Shown in pieces: positions 53,804-63,160 of a stretch of DNA of 64,000 nucleotides. The notes beneath the pieces are model-generated. The model ran no database searches, had not been told where the DNA came from, and worked only from the letters and a program-made list of their open reading frames with translations. Source of the DNA: Euryarchaeota archaeon UBA462 (GTDB lineage: Archaea > Thermoplasmatota > Poseidoniia > Poseidoniales > Thalassarchaeaceae). The stretch is taken from NCBI GenBank assembly GCA_002506755.1, contig DAYD01000016.1, positions 1-64,000 on the forward strand, in the 5' to 3' direction. Position 1 is the stretch's first letter. Each line of letters starts with the position of its first letter. The position numbers and the translations under genes were made by a program.

Positions 53804-54580
53804 ATAATATTTTTTGATCGCCTCTATGTCAAACATAGAAACTGCAATATTAAGTGCTTGATCGGGTGCAAACCAACCTACTTCCTCAATTTCGTCTTCT
53901 TTTGGCGTTATCTCTTGCCCATTCAAGTCAGTTTCGCAAGTATAAGTGAAAGAAACCCAATTAATGCCCTGTTCATTGAAAATTGCCGTTTGAACATACG
54001 CGTGGTCATCCCCCTGAATAACTGTGCCAAGCTCCCCGAGTGGGTCCGGGATGTCAATATCTACTCCAACTTCTTCAAATGCTTCTCTCTTCGCTGCCTC
54101 CCTAGGGTGTTCTGAATAATCCACAAAACCACCAGGCAATGTCCAACATCCGGTGAAGAAACCTCTGGACACCTTGGCCATCAGAATCTCTTCTTTTGAA
54201 TTAGAGATTATCACCTTGCTGACTACTCTATGCAATGTGGTGTAAACTGACTCTCTAGCTACGGGATCTACACAACTATCGCTTATAACCCAGTCTTTCC
54301 AAGCCCAGTTTTGGGGCCAAGAAATTAATGGTGTGCCATATGTTATCACATGTTCCTTATCCATCAGATTAATCCTGTTCACTCTTTTTACTTCCCATTT
54401 TATCCCCAATGCACGGGCTTCTTCAGGACTTGGTAGCCTAAATATAGAGCCATCTGGACAAAATTCCCTGCCCCTAACTGGTATTTGCGGGCCGTTCCCA
54501 AATTTATCAACAAGTAGAATTTTACCATCATGCTCTAGATGAAGATATTCAGTAGCCACGACACCTCTACTCCATGCCAT
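53789..54580 (-). CDS. Nudix hydrolase with N-terminal extra domain
   Basis: This is a 263-residue protein. About 120 N-terminal residues of unknown function (FGNGPQIPVRGREFCPDGSI) precede a Nudix domain with box GGFVDYSEHPREAAKREAFE then EVG. CWTLPGGF at the start of the box and VSFTYTCET later resemble NADH-pyrophosphatase or ADP-ribose types, but the substrate is undecided. The 3' end overlaps the archaellin gene by 15 bases. Malate dehydrogenase lies just upstream on the same strand. Confidence 0.83.
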   Translation of the reverse strand: MAWSRGVVATEYLHLEHDGKILLVDKFGNGPQIPVRGREFCPDGSIFRLPSPEEARALGIKWEVKRVNRINLMDKEHVITYGTPLISWPQNWAWKDWVISDSCVDPVARESVYTTLHRVVSKVIISNSKEEILMAKVSRGFFTGCWTLPGGFVDYSEHPREAAKREAFEEVGVDIDIPDPLGELGTVIQGDDHAYVQTAIFNEQGINWVSFTYTCETDLNGQEITPKEDEIEEVGWFAPDQALNIAVSMFDIEAIKKYYSRVK

Positions 54581-54593
54581 TAATCGCCTTGGC

Positions 54594-55532
54594 CTAATAT
54601 CCTAAAATTGAGCTTAATTGCTCCTTGTAGAATGTTCCAGATCGTTGAAGACTTTCCAACTCCATTTCCTCCAATTCAAGCTCTAGAATCCTATCAACAC
54701 CATTGCTGTCAAGCACTACTGGAACTCCAATGTATATGTCTTTCATCCCATATTGTCCAGTTAAGTAAGCACTACAAGGAAGTACTCTCTTTCTGCCATC
54801 CAAAATTGACTCGGCCATAATCGCTGCCGCACTGCCCGGGGCATAGAATGCACTACCCTTCTCAAGTAATTTCACGATCTCTCCACCACCTCCAGCAGTT
54901 CTTTCGCATATTGATTGTATTTCCTTTTCCGTAAGAAGTTGTCTGATTGGGATTCCGTTGACCGTTGTGTAATTGGGTAAGGGGACCATAGTATCCCCAT
55001 GACCCCCAAGAACCATAGCCTGCACATCTTCATTGCTGCATCCGACGGCTTCTGCAATGAAATGTGTCATTCTCGCACTATCGAGTATGCCAGCCTGACC
55101 AACTATTCGCCCATGATCGAAACCCGTAATCTTCTGCATATGATAGGTCATCAGATCCAACGGATTCGTGACCATAACCACAACAGAATCGGGCGCATGA
55201 TCCTTGATTCCATTACCTACCTGTGTGATAATATCAGCATTTTTGCCAATTAAGTCCTCTCTGGTCATTCCGGGTTGTCGGGGGAAACCAGATGTGACTA
55301 CAACTACATCAGAGTCAGCAATATCCGCATAGTCTTTGGTACCAGTGACACGACCATCATAATTGAGTACTCTGCCACCTTGGCTCATATCCAGAGCCTT
55401 TCCTTTAGCAAACCCCTCAAATATGTCTAGTAGGACTATCTCCCCCACCTTTCGCTCAGCTAGAACAAAGGCGCATGTAGCTCCTACGTTCCCTGCACCG
55501 ATTACCGCAACTTTCCTTGCTCCATTTACCAT
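54594..55532 (-). CDS. mdh: Malate dehydrogenase (LDH-like type)
   Basis: This is about 312 residues from ATG 55532; the in-frame extension to 55604 adds 24 residues unlike the family. It has VAVIGAGNVGATCAFVLAER for NAD binding and TSGFPRQPGMTREDL, whose arginine confers malate over lactate specificity. VTNPLDLMTYHM and MVLGGHGDTMVPLP, with the catalytic histidine, follow. It interconverts malate and oxaloacetate in the citric acid cycle. It is divergent from the CPBP protease gene. Confidence 0.95.
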   Translation of the reverse strand: MVNGARKVAVIGAGNVGATCAFVLAERKVGEIVLLDIFEGFAKGKALDMSQGGRVLNYDGRVTGTKDYADIADSDVVVVTSGFPRQPGMTREDLIGKNADIITQVGNGIKDHAPDSVVVMVTNPLDLMTYHMQKITGFDHGRIVGQAGILDSARMTHFIAEAVGCSNEDVQAMVLGGHGDTMVPLPNYTTVNGIPIRQLLTEKEIQSICERTAGGGGEIVKLLEKGSAFYAPGSAAAIMAESILDGRKRVLPCSAYLTGQYGMKDIYIGVPVVLDSNGVDRILELELEEMELESLQRSGTFYKEQLSSILGY

Positions 55533-55588
55533 ACCTTTCGCAACACATACCCGTCTTAGCACTTTGCGGGCAACTGCGTCCGGCGGGG

Positions 55589-55597
55589 TAAATATAT
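55589..55597 (+). promoter_or_regulatory. TATA box of the CPBP protease gene
   Basis: TAAATATAT is centred about 28 bases before ATG 55621, which predicts a leaderless transcript. It lies in the 88-base gap shared with the mdh start. Confidence 0.5.
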
Positions 55598-55620
55598 GTC
55601 CCACTTTTTACGGACTATGG

Positions 55621-56307
55621 ATGGGTAAAGCAAAAGGTGCAATTTTACCGTTGATCTTAGTATCATTCGTGCCATCAATATCAATTTTGTTCACATTGAA
55701 ATTTAATACGGATCCAATAATTTCCCAGACATTTTTCATAGTCTGTAAGATTTGGTTATTGTTTGTACCTGCATATTGGTATCTCAAGATTGAAGGGAAT
55801 ACCTACGCAAAATCATTGCCTCAAAAAGAAGGAATTACCATGGCGTTGATTACAGGTTTTTTAATGTCAGTAATCATACTCTTTTCCTGGTTCTTGTTCG
55901 AGGATACCATAGATACGGACTCAATGATTGCTCGATTGGAATCGACGGGACTTACAGATATTCACATATATCTTGCAGCGATGTTATACTGGATCTTCCT
56001 CAATAGCCTCCTCGAGGAATATTTATTCAGATGGTTTGTGACAACTAAGGCTATAGATCTCGTCGGAAACGAAATTAGGGGAATTTTCCTTTCAGCATCG
56101 CTATTTACCCTACATCATGCGATTGCCCTACACCTTTATGGATTTGTTTGGTGGCAAACACTGATCGCATGCTTCGGTCTAATTTCAGCTGCGGGGATAT
56201 GGTCTTGGCTTTATGTGAAGTATAGGTCAATCTTGGTGTGTTGGATATCTCATGCAATTTGCGACGTTGTTGTATTTGGTTTGGGATATTTCATAATTTT
56301 CACATAA
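55621..56307 (+). CDS. CPBP-family intramembrane metalloprotease
   Basis: This is about 228 residues from ATG 55621; a longer in-frame extension runs antisense through mdh. It has six or so hydrophobic segments and the three CAAX/CPBP motifs: LLEEYLFRWF (EExxxR), FTLHHAI (FxxxH-type) and SHAICDV (HxxxD/N-type). The family includes Rce1-like prenyl-protein proteases and bacteriocin-immunity proteins. Its target here is unknown. Confidence 0.88.
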   Translation: MGKAKGAILPLILVSFVPSISILFTLKFNTDPIISQTFFIVCKIWLLFVPAYWYLKIEGNTYAKSLPQKEGITMALITGFLMSVIILFSWFLFEDTIDTDSMIARLESTGLTDIHIYLAAMLYWIFLNSLLEEYLFRWFVTTKAIDLVGNEIRGIFLSASLFTLHHAIALHLYGFVWWQTLIACFGLISAAGIWSWLYVKYRSILVCWISHAICDVVVFGLGYFIIFT

Positions 56308-56312
56308 ATCAT

Positions 56313-56339
56313 TTGAAGCCGTCGAGCCGACGGTTTCAA
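56313..56339. terminator. 12-bp perfect hairpin after the CPBP gene
   Basis: TTGAAGCCGTCG and CGACGGTTTCAA pair over 12 bases (one G-T) around an AGC loop, six bases after the CPBP stop. No T run follows, so it may end or stabilise the upstream transcript or be a regulatory site ahead of pntAA. Confidence 0.4.
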
Positions 56340-56389
56340 TAATGGCATTCATTTGGACTAAATGTACATAAATGTTGGAGTGAAAAATT

Positions 56390-57553
56390 GTGCGAATAGG
56401 TGTGCTAAAAGAACCCACTATTGAGAATAGAGTTTCTTTGGTTCCGGAATCCGTTAAGAAACTCCAAAAAGTTGGATTCGAGGTAGTCGTTGAATCTGAT
56501 GCAGGATTAAATTCCCACAATAGTGACGATGATTATCTGAAAGCAGGTGCTTCGGTTTCTACAAGATCAGAAGCAATGTCGTGTGAAGTTGTAATTTGCA
56601 TCTCTCCCCCTGATGTCTCAAAAATGGATGCTGGTCAAGTACTAGTATGCGTAGCAGACCCTTTCAGAAATCCTGACAATGTCAGAGTTGCTGCTTCTAA
56701 GCAAATTACCCTGATGAGTATGGACATGATCCCTAGAAGACTTTCACGAGCTCAGGCTATGGATGTAAATTCTAGCCAAGATAATCTCGCGGGATACAAA
56801 GCAGTACTAATTGGCGCTGCTCATGTCCCGAGGGGAATTCCTATGATGACGACCAGTGCTGGAACAGTTCGTCCATGTAAGTTTGTAATTATGGGGTCGG
56901 GGGTTGCCGGACTTCAGGCCATTGCAACAGCAAAAAGACTGGGGGCAATTGTTTATGCCTCGGATGTAAGAAAATCTGCCGCTGAACAAATCGAATCTGT
57001 TGGTGGCAGGTTCATTGAGGTCGATGGGATGGATGACTTTGAGGATGAGTCGGGTTATGCAAAACCACTTACTCCTGAATTTATACAAAAGGTCAATGAC
57101 ACTGTTTGTGAAGTTGCATCAGATGCTGACGTTATAGTGACTACCGCTAGGATTTTCGGCAGGCCAGCACCAATTACTGTCCCCTCTACCGCAATTGCTA
57201 CCTTCAAGGCAGGATCGGTTGTAGTGGATATGAATGCGGACGTAGGCGGAAACTGTGAAATCACGAGGCCCGGAGAGGTCTACACGACAGATAATGGTGT
57301 GACAATAGTTGGCACCACTAATTTACCGGGGGAGCTTGCATCAACCGCTAGTATGCTTTATTCGAACAATATGACCACATTCGTATCCACGTTAGTACGG
57401 GAAGGGGAGCTATTCATTGACCTAGAAGACGAAGTTTTGGTCGGGGCTTCGGAGGGCAGCGAGTTCTATGTTATGGGAATGGGGGGCGTATTACTATGTC
57501 ATGATGGCAATATTCATGATAATCAAACCCGACTGATGGAGGTTTTCAAATGA
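56390..57553 (+). CDS. pntAA: Proton-translocating transhydrogenase subunit PntAA (alpha1, NAD-binding)
   Basis: This 387-residue soluble dI domain starts at GTG 56390 with TTGGAGTG just upstream. It has RVSLVPESVKKL at the N-terminus, SSQDNLAGYKAVLIGAAHVP and the FVIMGSGVAGLQAIATAKRL nucleotide fold. VYASDVRKSAAEQIESVGG follows, and VVDMNADVGGN closes the domain. It binds NAD(H) for hydride transfer to NADP at the membrane. It overlaps pntAB by four bases, so alpha is split into two genes. Confidence 0.94.
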   Translation: MRIGVLKEPTIENRVSLVPESVKKLQKVGFEVVVESDAGLNSHNSDDDYLKAGASVSTRSEAMSCEVVICISPPDVSKMDAGQVLVCVADPFRNPDNVRVAASKQITLMSMDMIPRRLSRAQAMDVNSSQDNLAGYKAVLIGAAHVPRGIPMMTTSAGTVRPCKFVIMGSGVAGLQAIATAKRLGAIVYASDVRKSAAEQIESVGGRFIEVDGMDDFEDESGYAKPLTPEFIQKVNDTVCEVASDADVIVTTARIFGRPAPITVPSTAIATFKAGSVVVDMNADVGGNCEITRPGEVYTTDNGVTIVGTTNLPGELASTASMLYSNNMTTFVSTLVREGELFIDLEDEVLVGASEGSEFYVMGMGGVLLCHDGNIHDNQTRLMEVFK

Positions 57554-57861
57554 CACTAACATTAGCCGCCTTAGTAGCTAGCATAACTGTATTTGTATTG
57601 GCAATATTCCTAGGCTTCGAATTAATTAGTAAGGTGCCACCAACACTACACACACCTCTAATGTCTGGTGCAAATGCAATATCTGGAATCACAATAGTGG
57701 GTGCGTTGATCCTTTCCAATAGCGAATTCAATAACGGTAATCCCGGTATTGCTGCTTGGCTCGCATTTCTTGCCTTAATTATGGCTACGATCAACGTAGT
57801 TGGAGGATTCATGGTGACCAACAGAATGTTAGAGATGATCGCTGGTAAAAAAAGGAAGTGA
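57550..57861 (+). CDS. pntAB: Proton-translocating transhydrogenase subunit PntAB (alpha2, membrane)
   Basis: This 103-residue membrane subunit has three to four hydrophobic segments and the signature LGFELISKVPPTLHTPLMSG followed by ANAISGI. It forms part of the proton channel with PntB. Overlap with pntAA and a four-base gap to pntB show one operon. Confidence 0.94.
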   Translation: MTLTLAALVASITVFVLAIFLGFELISKVPPTLHTPLMSGANAISGITIVGALILSNSEFNNGNPGIAAWLAFLALIMATINVVGGFMVTNRMLEMIAGKKRK

Positions 57862-57865
57862 TATC

Positions 57866-59314
57866 GTGGTTGATTCAGTAGTATGGGATATTGGATATCT
57901 TGTATCCGCAGCGCTATTCATCCTCGGCATAAAGAGGCTATCAAGCCCCAAGACGGCCCCACAAGGAAATCGGCTCGGAGCATACGGGATGTTCCTAGCC
58001 GTGGCGGTCACCATGGCTAAACTTTACAATGAAGGAATTATTGGTCTAGAGCTAATTTTTGGTGGACTTGTAATAGGTTCTGTAATTGGAATTCTAATGG
58101 CGACTAGGGTTGAAATGACGGGAATGCCAGAATTGGTTGCCCTATTCAACGGTTTTGGAGGGGGTGCGTCTGCACTCGTTGCACTATCTGAAGTCCTCAA
58201 GCGTATAGAGACCAATGAAATCCCGTTAGAAGGTACTGTTGAATTATATGCTACATGGATAGCAATTGGGCTTTCTGGTCTGGTTGGATGGCTAACACTT
58301 ACTGGAAGCCTTATGGCAATGGGCAAACTTAGGGGCGGATTTTACATACCATTCACAAAAAAGGATGATAGAGGTAGAAGTAAATGGGTAAGCTTCCCTA
58401 CTTGGGGGCCACCTTGGCTGAATTCTGTCAAGTCCATCCTACTAATAGCTGGAATTTCACTAATCTGGCTAAGTATCAATGACCCAACTAACAAGGACTT
58501 CGTTTACGCACTTGTTGCGACCTCTTCGATATTGGGGATATTGTTCGTAATACCGATAGGTGGAGCAGACATGCCGGTTGTTGTAAGTTTACTAAATTCG
58601 ATGTCTGGGATTGCGGCGGCATTCACTGGTTTTGTTATTGGGAATAATGTTCTCATCATTGCAGGCTCTATGGTCGGCGCTGCTGGCCTTATTTTGACAT
58701 TCATAATGTGCAAAGCGATGAACCGAACATTGACCGCCGTTTTATTCAAATCGTTTGGAGGTGGTGGGAAGGAATCGGTCACTAGGACCAAGGTAGGTAG
58801 TGATCCCGAGGAAGTCGCAATGGTATGTGATGGTATAAGCAAATGCGTGATAATTCCTGGTTATGGTATGGCAGTTAGCCAGGCCCAACACGCCGTGAAA
58901 GAGTTCGCTGATCTGCTTGAATCAGAAGGAGTGGAAGTGAAGTATGGGATACATCCGGTAGCAGGAAGGATGCCGGGTCATATGAATGTGTTATTGGCTG
59001 AAGCCAATGTTCCATATGAACAATTGATCGAAATGGATGACATAAACTCAGAGCTCCCAGAAACAGATGTAGCGTTAGTGATCGGGGCGAATGATACTGT
59101 AAATCCTGTAGCCAGAACTGGCGACGGACCATTAGGTGGCATGCCAATCATAGACGCCGACAAAGCTCGAGTTGTAGTCATAATCAAGAGAAGCCTTTCA
59201 GTGGGATATGCAGGAGTAGATAACGACCTCTTTTACGAAAATAAAACCATGATGCTATTCGGTGATGGCAAGAAAATGATGAATGAGCTTAACGCCGCCA
59301 TCAAGGAATTGTGA
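57866..59314 (+). CDS. pntB: Proton-translocating transhydrogenase subunit PntB (beta)
   Basis: This 482-residue protein has about nine membrane segments, including LVALFNGFGGGASALVALSE and SLLNSMSGIAAAFTGF. The C-terminal NADP-binding domain III carries IPGYGMAVSQAQHAVKEFAD, GIHPVAGRMPGHMNVLLAEA, and ALVIGANDTVNPVART followed by DGPLGGMPI. Start is GTG 57866. The complex uses the proton gradient to make NADPH from NADH. Confidence 0.95.
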   Translation: MVDSVVWDIGYLVSAALFILGIKRLSSPKTAPQGNRLGAYGMFLAVAVTMAKLYNEGIIGLELIFGGLVIGSVIGILMATRVEMTGMPELVALFNGFGGGASALVALSEVLKRIETNEIPLEGTVELYATWIAIGLSGLVGWLTLTGSLMAMGKLRGGFYIPFTKKDDRGRSKWVSFPTWGPPWLNSVKSILLIAGISLIWLSINDPTNKDFVYALVATSSILGILFVIPIGGADMPVVVSLLNSMSGIAAAFTGFVIGNNVLIIAGSMVGAAGLILTFIMCKAMNRTLTAVLFKSFGGGGKESVTRTKVGSDPEEVAMVCDGISKCVIIPGYGMAVSQAQHAVKEFADLLESEGVEVKYGIHPVAGRMPGHMNVLLAEANVPYEQLIEMDDINSELPETDVALVIGANDTVNPVARTGDGPLGGMPIIDADKARVVVIIKRSLSVGYAGVDNDLFYENKTMMLFGDGKKMMNELNAAIKEL

Positions 59315-59372
59315 GGAGTATTACCCCCAATTGTTATTTGACACCTTCAACCGAGTATGTATTGGTGGTATT

Positions 59373-60395
59373 GTGCGAGTCGGCATCCTGAGGTTAACTA
59401 CATGCCTCATATTGGTTGTTGCTATATCTTTGCCAGCTTTTGGAATGAGCAACGGGCCGGGAGCGGTTAATTCAGACGGAGACCTTACTGTGAAGTATGG
59501 ATGCTCATGCCATAACAACGGTGCCCCCTCTGATAGGGCGGTAGTAATGGTGACAGGAGTACCCCTAGTTTACGAGCAATCACAACAATACCAGATGACA
59601 GTCAAAGTAGCGGATTCATTGACTCTCTCTGGAGGTGAAGGTAATGTTCAAGCTGGGTTCCTAATGTCCACAGATGGTATTGGCAATTTCTCATGGGATG
59701 AATCTGAAGACATTCGTTATGCAGACGGAAGGCCAGACGACATATCACATTCCGAACCCGATTTGGATGGGATCTGGATAGTCAATTGGCAGGCACCGAG
59801 TGAGGATGTCGGCCCAATTCAATTCTGGCTTGTTGGCAATTCCGTTGATGGTGGCGGAATACCAGATGATATGGATTACTGGAACATACTATCCTTTTCT
59901 ATATTCCCTAAAGATACCGTGACTACTACAGAATCCGGGGCAACACTCGAAACCAGAACTGTCTCAGTTGGGACATATGACTCACTATTCTTATTGGAAA
60001 TCTCAGATGAACAACTTGAGAAAGAACGTCAAGATGAGATCTCTCAGAGAGTTTTCTCACAAGGTAATCTGTTTTATTGGACAAGTCTTGTAGCTCTAAT
60101 AGTAGGTGCTGTTCTACAGAAGGAAATCCTAGAGAGGAAATATGATGATGGACCGGAGTATTTGGCTTTGGAGTTAGCATATCCCGAAGCTTTCAGGAGG
60201 GCTGCTGGTTCGGTGATAGCTTTCTACTTTGGAGTTAGATGGGGCTCCTCTGACTCTCCCATAGTTTTCCAAGACGTCGATTTTACTGAATTCTTAGTCG
60301 GAACGGCGTTTTTCATCAGTGCTTGGGCGGGATATGGGGTTTACAGGACTATTTTGGCTGCTAGAAGCAACCCAGAAGTCAAGGACTTGATGTAA
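59373..60395 (+). CDS. Membrane protein with extracellular CSCH domain (Reeler/choice-of-anchor-V-like)
   Basis: This is about 340 residues from GTG 59373, with GGTGGT five bases upstream; the in-frame extension upstream overlaps pntB. A signal peptide (TTCLILVVAISLPAFGMSNG) is followed by KYGCSCHNNGAPSD. The same domain carries TGVPLVYEQSQQYQMTVKV and a beta domain ending near residue 190. These fit Reeler/choice-of-anchor-V-type domains, where the CxC-H may bind haem or metal. Two or three C-terminal helices anchor it. It precedes the TatC-like gene by two bases. Confidence 0.72.
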   Translation: MRVGILRLTTCLILVVAISLPAFGMSNGPGAVNSDGDLTVKYGCSCHNNGAPSDRAVVMVTGVPLVYEQSQQYQMTVKVADSLTLSGGEGNVQAGFLMSTDGIGNFSWDESEDIRYADGRPDDISHSEPDLDGIWIVNWQAPSEDVGPIQFWLVGNSVDGGGIPDDMDYWNILSFSIFPKDTVTTTESGATLETRTVSVGTYDSLFLLEISDEQLEKERQDEISQRVFSQGNLFYWTSLVALIVGAVLQKEILERKYDDGPEYLALELAYPEAFRRAAGSVIAFYFGVRWGSSDSPIVFQDVDFTEFLVGTAFFISAWAGYGVYRTILAARSNPEVKDLM

Positions 60396-60397
60396 GT

Positions 60398-61162
60398 ATG
60401 GAAGAGCAGGCACCAGAAACCACAAACCTACACCATCACCTTACTGAAGGACACGATTTGCTCAAAGTAAATGCTATTGCATTTTCGATCTTGTGCTTGT
60501 TTTGGTCCTACTTTACTTCCGATATGATTGAAACATGGCTTAGTCACATTACAATTGCAACTGGCCCCAATAATGAGAACCTATCGATATATTCGCCATT
60601 TGAATGGGTTATGATGAGATGGGAGATCGTACTACTGTTTTCGTTGATATCATTAATGCCCTTATCATCTATCCTGATATACAGATTTGCTAAACCGGGC
60701 CTATATCCACGTGAGAGAACCTATTTGGTTTCAGTCCTATTCTTGACAACAACATTAGTCCCAGTAATGATTCTGATTATCTGGATTTATGGAATACCAT
60801 ATATTTTTGATTTAGCTACCGAATTCAACTCTTCGATAGGCGTTGGCGAAAAATACGATGCTGCTTCTATTTTTTCCATCGGTATTGGTATCACATGGGT
60901 ATTATTGGTTTGGGCAATAACGATACTTATTCTAAGCCTTTCAAGAGTCTTTGGACTAGTAGAAAACGGGAACTCAAGGTTTAGATTAAGAATAGTAGCG
61001 ATATCAGCTAGCCTCTTAGTTCTAACACTTCCAGTTGAATATGATGGCCTAAAGCTTGTTATTTCGATAATCGTATCTGCCCTGGCTGATGGAATTTCCA
61101 GAATGGTTCCAGTAGCAATGCCCCAGTGGACAGAACATCAGCATAGTGATACATCAGTATAG
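60398..61162 (+). CDS. TatC-like twin-arginine translocase protein
   Basis: This 254-residue protein has six hydrophobic segments. The N-terminal HHLTEGHDLLKVNAIAF stands in place of the usual HLxELRxR segment. YSPFEWVMMRWEIVLLFSLI then SLMPLSSILIYRFAKPGLYP-RERTYL matches the second and third helices and the PGL...ER loop of TatC. TatC recognises twin-arginine signals. No TatA gene is visible beside it. The identification rests on helix pattern and short motifs. Confidence 0.65.
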   Translation: MEEQAPETTNLHHHLTEGHDLLKVNAIAFSILCLFWSYFTSDMIETWLSHITIATGPNNENLSIYSPFEWVMMRWEIVLLFSLISLMPLSSILIYRFAKPGLYPRERTYLVSVLFLTTTLVPVMILIIWIYGIPYIFDLATEFNSSIGVGEKYDAASIFSIGIGITWVLLVWAITILILSLSRVFGLVENGNSRFRLRIVAISASLLVLTLPVEYDGLKLVISIIVSALADGISRMVPVAMPQWTEHQHSDTSV

Positions 61163-61216
61163 CAGTATGGCACTGGATTCAAATCTGGCAGTGGGGACCA
61201 TTAGTCTGGTGATCTG

Positions 61217-63160
61217 GTGAAAGTTGGCGGCATTAGACCATTCCTAGCTCTAGCATTATTAGTTTCATCCGCCGCCGTGGGACTTAATTCTGAAGTAGTT
61301 AATGACACTATAAGATCCTCACCGGAAACAGAAGAGTCGTCTGATTCTAATATCGTGGGCCTATACTCAGATGAAAAATGGCCTATACTCAGGGTCGAAA
61401 TGCCTAACAAACCATTTCCAAATACGTTACTTGAAGACTTATTCACTGGAGAATTTTCCGCTAATGAGTACATCTCACAAATGAGTGGTGGTGATTCTAC
61501 TTTGAATGAAACATTGATTCCTGGTGTGTGGCAATCCCCTTACCCCGAATCATATTGGGGCAAGGACTCTAATTCTGAAAGAGATGTTGGCGAAAATGGC
61601 GGGGGGGCTAAGATTTTAGCCGAACAAACCATACTTTCACTGATGAGTGACATGAATCTATCTAAATGGGACTTAGATGGGGATTATGTTATTGATCGGT
61701 TGCTAATCCTACATTCTGGTCAACCGCAAGAAATAGGAGGACCGTCGTCTTCAATATGGAGTCACTTCTCTCCATTTGATGATTCCATAAAGATTGGTGA
61801 TTTTACCTTTGAACATTATACAATGGCATCTGTCCACGGAGGTGTCGGCGTATTAGTTCATGAGATGCTTCACCAGATGGGAGCAGTCGACCTCTACGAC
61901 GTTCACAGCGATTCCCCAACTAAATCATGGCATGGTCTCGGAGATTGGGATATTATGGCCAGCGGAAATTGGTTGGGAGATGGTGATAGGCCATCACTTC
62001 CCTCGGCATCCACATTGAATATTATTGGAGCATCAGATCCCGAAATAGTCCACGCCTTCCAAAATAAATCCTACACATTGAGTCCAGCTTGGCTAGGAGG
62101 ATCAGCAATCCGTATTGATATCGCTCCAGGAGAGATCATATGGATATCTTACCGATCGGATTACGGCTTCGATAGCTCACTTCCGGGGCATGGGATACTA
62201 GTTGAGCAACAGGATTTATTTTTTGGTGATATGGAATCGAATTTAGTCAATACAGACCCTACAAAGCCATGGGCCAAAGTGGTTGAGGCGGATGGCAACG
62301 ATGCCCTTTTGCGAGCCCGTGACTACGGAGACAAAGATGATGTTTTTACATCTGGAGATATTATTGGCTATGGTGGTCACGAAATTAGAGATAACCGCGG
62401 AAGAACAGTACCCTGGAGGATCACAGTATCATCGATTGAAAATGAATCTGCAATATTAAATTATGAGTATATTGGTGATCCTTCCATAACTATCTTGACG
62501 CCAAGAAATCCTATTGTACTCTTGGAAAATGAATCCTCACTCGCCAGTGTACATTCATCACAAGACTGTGATTTAAGCGTCCAATCATCTCTATTGGATG
62601 AAAAAATTGTTTCAATCACTGAATATGCCGAAATTGAGATTATAGAGGCTATCGGGATTCCTAGACAAGGTACGTTGACGGGGTCCATTGGTTGTTCAGA
62701 TGGTTTGGCTACGGATTACTCTTTGGAATGGTTTGTTGTAAATCACAGGTTAGACGAACAGGAGTTGGAGGAGACTATTCCATGGGATGGGCCATCTGTC
62801 GTACAATTTTATCCCACTTCGGAGGGAGAAGGTCTCAGGAACTACAGGTTCACTCTCGATGGCCCCGTGTCTAGGATTGCCGAGGTAGTCACAACCGGAA
62901 ATTACAAGCCAGGAGATCCAATTATTCTCGATGTTCAGCCAAATGGTCTTTTAGAACCAAGAATGATTGCTCGTGGAGAGTTGGTGATCATTGATACAGA
63001 TAATATTGAGCAAAGAATTCCAATTGTACTTATTTCAGAAGGAGATTTGCCGTTTGGACCATTAAATTGGTTAGCAGCACCATCAAATGCAATAATGGTG
63101 GTACTGATATTACTTTCCTTTTCAATCGCAACAGGTAGAAATGAACGTACTATTTCCTAG
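61217..63160 (+). CDS. Secreted M6-like metalloprotease
   Basis: This is a 647-residue protein. A signal peptide (about residues 1-24) and a C-terminal membrane helix (NAIMVVLILLSFSIA) flank a large ectodomain. The zinc site is VLVHEMLHQMGAVDLYD (HExxH plus downstream Asp), followed by GLGDWDIMASGNWLG, as in immune-inhibitor-A/M6 peptidases. Beta domains with paired cysteines follow (HSSQDCDLS, GSIGCSDG). It starts at GTG 61217 after the TatC-like gene. Its export by Sec or Tat is not resolved, as no RR motif is seen. Confidence 0.85.
   Translation: MKVGGIRPFLALALLVSSAAVGLNSEVVNDTIRSSPETEESSDSNIVGLYSDEKWPILRVEMPNKPFPNTLLEDLFTGEFSANEYISQMSGGDSTLNETLIPGVWQSPYPESYWGKDSNSERDVGENGGGAKILAEQTILSLMSDMNLSKWDLDGDYVIDRLLILHSGQPQEIGGPSSSIWSHFSPFDDSIKIGDFTFEHYTMASVHGGVGVLVHEMLHQMGAVDLYDVHSDSPTKSWHGLGDWDIMASGNWLGDGDRPSLPSASTLNIIGASDPEIVHAFQNKSYTLSPAWLGGSAIRIDIAPGEIIWISYRSDYGFDSSLPGHGILVEQQDLFFGDMESNLVNTDPTKPWAKVVEADGNDALLRARDYGDKDDVFTSGDIIGYGGHEIRDNRGRTVPWRITVSSIENESAILNYEYIGDPSITILTPRNPIVLLENESSLASVHSSQDCDLSVQSSLLDEKIVSITEYAEIEIIEAIGIPRQGTLTGSIGCSDGLATDYSLEWFVVNHRLDEQELEETIPWDGPSVVQFYPTSEGEGLRNYRFTLDGPVSRIAEVVTTGNYKPGDPIILDVQPNGLLEPRMIARGELVIIDTDNIEQRIPIVLISEGDLPFGPLNWLAAPSNAIMVVLILLSFSIATGRNERTIS

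Noticed and set aside
61170..61196. tRNA T-arm-like string (GGATTCAAATC) after the TatC-like gene
   Set aside because: The flanking CTGG bases do not pair and no acceptor or anticodon arm is present.
61167..61220. 17-codon frame overlapping the M6 gene start (GTGA)
   Set aside because: Too short and without hydrophobic or leader-peptide features; may be chance.
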